Positions 62,319 through 64,000 of a stretch of 64,000 nt of DNA are shown in pieces. The first letter of the stretch is position 1; each line of letters starts with the position of its first letter. The position numbers and the translations under genes were made by a program. Below the pieces are notes generated by a model, which was given only the letters and a program-made list of their open reading frames with translations, had not been told where the DNA came from and searched no databases. The stretch is from Ricinus communis (lineage: Eukaryota; Streptophyta; Magnoliopsida; Malpighiales; Euphorbiaceae), in NCBI RefSeq assembly GCF_019578655.1, contig NC_063264.1, positions 992,001 through 1,056,000 of the forward strand. Direction: 5' to 3'.

Positions 62319-62990
62319 CTTATAACAGGTTTGGATTAATATTAATTTAACATTAATTTTATATTATTTATACTTATAATATTTATTTATTTGATATAGA
62401 TCATTTTTTTAAGATATATTTATTATTTACATTTATTTAAATGAGTTTTAGTGGGTATGCTACTTGTTACCCAAATTTGTAAAATATATTTATAAATATA
62501 GAATACAATCAAATTTAAGTGAATTTGAGTAGGACGATTGCTAACTAAATTTTGAATGAATACAAACAGTTAAATTAAACTTTTAAATGAATTTAAAATG
62601 ACTTCAAATAATTAATGGATTATAACGCTTATTAAGTGAATACCTTATTGTTAATTTTTAAAACACTTGATTGAAAGAAAAAGAAAAGGGCAAAGTAAAA
62701 TTTCGAAACAAACAGAAACATACTTCTGGTAAAAGAAAATCCTTTAGTTACATAATTAATGACTTTATATTCTTTTAATTTATAAAAAAAAAGGCATCAT
62801 ATCAACCAAATTATATACCTTCCAAGTCATATAATCATTCCAAACGAAGAAAAAGAAAAAACTCTATTCAATAAATCAAACTCTACTCTTGACTTTACTT
62901 TGTCTAAAGTCTCCTAAAATTCCAATTGGGTCCCTCCTTGCCTACTTCTTTAATTTTCCCTTTCACATCCTTCAATGAGTATTCTTTTGT
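58760..62990. other. Intergenic region between PP2C and the E2 gene
   Basis: No supported gene. The first few hundred bases are PP2C promoter and leader. A 15-base direct repeat, GCAAGAACTTGACAT, occurs near 60638 and 60682. At 61070-61110 a weak box B-like motif (GAATTTGAATCTTGA) hints at a decayed SINE. At 62215-62226, TAGGGATGGCAA resembles hAT terminal repeats, followed by AT-rich sequence and a T25 run; the other end was not found. Confidence 0.55.
62288..62312. repeat. Poly(T) tract
   Basis: An unbroken run of about 25 T in the AT-rich stretch that follows the hAT-like motif. Confidence 0.9.
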
Positions 62991-62994
62991 GACA

Positions 62995-64000
62995 CTATTG
63001 TTTTTTCTTCAATCCCAAAACCTTCTTTAATTTGCTTAAAACCCTTGCAGCAACCCCACTGTTCTTATTATTGCTATTCATATTCTTCTTCTTAATCACC
63101 ACCTGCTTCCTAAACGACGGCGTTTTCCTCTCCAACTTCAATTGCTCGCTCAAATTCTCCAAGGCAGCACCAATCCTAGTAAAACCCGCCACCAGCTCCG
63201 GATATAATTGTAAAATCATAGCCTTGAATTTTTGCGACACTTCAGTACCCAAACTCCTTGAGGTCGAAGATAATGATCCGTCACTCGTATCATAATTATA
63301 GTACCCGATTCCAACTCGGCCATTTACATACGCATTACAAGCCAGTAATATCATGGGGGCACGCTCTTTAAAATGCCTAACGACAAACCCTTCGAAATTC
63401 TTAGGTGGCCTACGCAAATTAAACAGCACTGTCTTGCATGATAATACGAACACATCCTCGCTGTAAGAATTTGACTTCTTTTCCCAGATTGCCCGACCCG
63501 GCCATATCCCGATACCCGGTTCATTAAAATACGGCTTTTCATTTAAAACAAGAGCTTGAATTGAGACCAAAACCTGAAGCACCGTTGACTCATTAGGGTT
63601 CCATTTCTCACTCTTTTTGCCATGCCATGTGTTCACAAGGCTTAAACAGACACGCCCGTTCGCGTAGAGATTCGGGTTAATACGTAACCCGAATGATTTG
63701 TAGTAAACAAGAGGCGGTCTTGATGGATAATCAGACGGAAAAGCAATGTCGAAGAAGTAGAGTCCATCGTGGTACGGTGTACCTGCGGCGCCTATGATAA
63801 CTGCTCGCAGTAAATCGATACGATTTTCGTAAACACGCACGTAGATTGTATCAGGAAGATGTTTTTCAAGAATCCTCCACTCTTTTATGATCTTTTTGTG
63901 GACTTTACTCGAGATATTGCTGAAGCAATCTCCACCGTTCATTTTGGCTGCCTTGTTGTTGACGTAATAGTGGTCGGATGAGTCCGAAACCACGTCGAAT
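62995..64000 (-). CDS. Ubiquitin-conjugating enzyme E2, UBC24/PHO2-UBC25 type, 3' part only
   Basis: The last exon is open from the right edge of the window to the TAG at 62995-62997, about 335 residues, with the N-terminal part outside. A UBC fold begins at VHKKIIKEWRILEKHLPDTI. The catalytic Cys lies in NPNLYANGRVCLSLVNTW (codon about 63646-63648), followed by NPNESTVLQVLVSIQALVLN and EKPYFNEPG. The long region after the core (FVLSCKTVLFNLRRPPKNFE, then ERAPMILLACNAY) is shared by large plant E2s such as UBC23-26 and by animal UBE2O. The C terminus is Lys-rich. These enzymes can act as combined E2/E3; PHO2 targets phosphate transporters for degradation, but this member's substrates cannot be told. 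The visible part starts with FDVVSDSSDHYY, with no in-frame ATG before the conserved core apart from one at KMNGG. Confidence 0.9.
   Translation of the reverse strand, partial: FDVVSDSSDHYYVNNKAAKMNGGDCFSNISSKVHKKIIKEWRILEKHLPDTIYVRVYENRIDLLRAVIIGAAGTPYHDGLYFFDIAFPSDYPSRPPLVYYKSFGLRINPNLYANGRVCLSLVNTWHGKKSEKWNPNESTVLQVLVSIQALVLNEKPYFNEPGIGIWPGRAIWEKKSNSYSEDVFVLSCKTVLFNLRRPPKNFEGFVVRHFKERAPMILLACNAYVNGRVGIGYYNYDTSDGSLSSTSRSLGTEVSQKFKAMILQLYPELVAGFTRIGAALENLSEQLKLERKTPSFRKQVVIKKKNMNSNNKNSGVAARVLSKLKKVLGLKKKQ

Overview
This window is nuclear DNA from a flowering plant, almost certainly a eudicot. It is AT-rich, its genes are broken by GT-AG introns, the intergenic spaces are long and full of microsatellites, and every recognisable protein is of a plant type. 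The species cannot be fixed from the sequence; several proteins look rosid-like, which is only an impression. I found no bacterial, plasmid, viral or CRISPR features.

Layout, left to right. A WRKY48-like group IIc transcription factor lies on the minus strand (2461-3989). About 8 kb without a convincing gene follow, then the prefoldin subunit 3 gene (minus, 12905-15682). A 9 kb gene-poor stretch leads to an atypical bHLH gene of the bHLH147/148 (AIF/IBH1-related) group (minus, 25063-25737), with a very regular GGGT repeat upstream. After about 8 kb more comes an unrecognised three-exon gene for a protein with a hydrophobic tail (minus, 33868-35079). Next is a short secreted peptide gene (plus, 36009-36284). 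Its promoter and 3' flank recur 3 kb downstream without the coding region, and an AT-rich inverted-repeat element lies between the copies.

The densest part is 40.7-47.5 kb. A MIR403 precursor (plus, 40783-40894) ends only 126 bases before the start codon of the GINS subunit SLD5 (plus, 41021-43915). A CP1-type EF-hand calcium sensor (minus, 44676-45188) follows. Then comes a small RNA locus with the site II + telo-box + TATA promoter typical of plant snoRNA genes. It contains a box C/D snoRNA whose guide is complementary over 12 bases to the 5' end of 18S rRNA.

The right part holds three minus-strand genes. They encode a 16-exon, 808-residue type I membrane protein of a plant family (At5g58100-like), a clade D PP2C phosphatase with four exons (377 residues), and the 3' part of a PHO2/UBC25-type ubiquitin-conjugating enzyme that runs off the right edge.

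The genes do not form a pathway. The main functional themes are stress and defence signalling (WRKY48-like, CP1-like, PP2C, miR403, bHLH) and housekeeping (prefoldin, SLD5, the rRNA-modification snoRNA). All exon coordinates were derived by eye from splice sites that keep the reading frame and restore family motifs; UTR ends are not determined. The closest thing to something new is the MIR403-SLD5 arrangement, the snoRNA locus, and the promoter-only duplicate of the secreted peptide gene.
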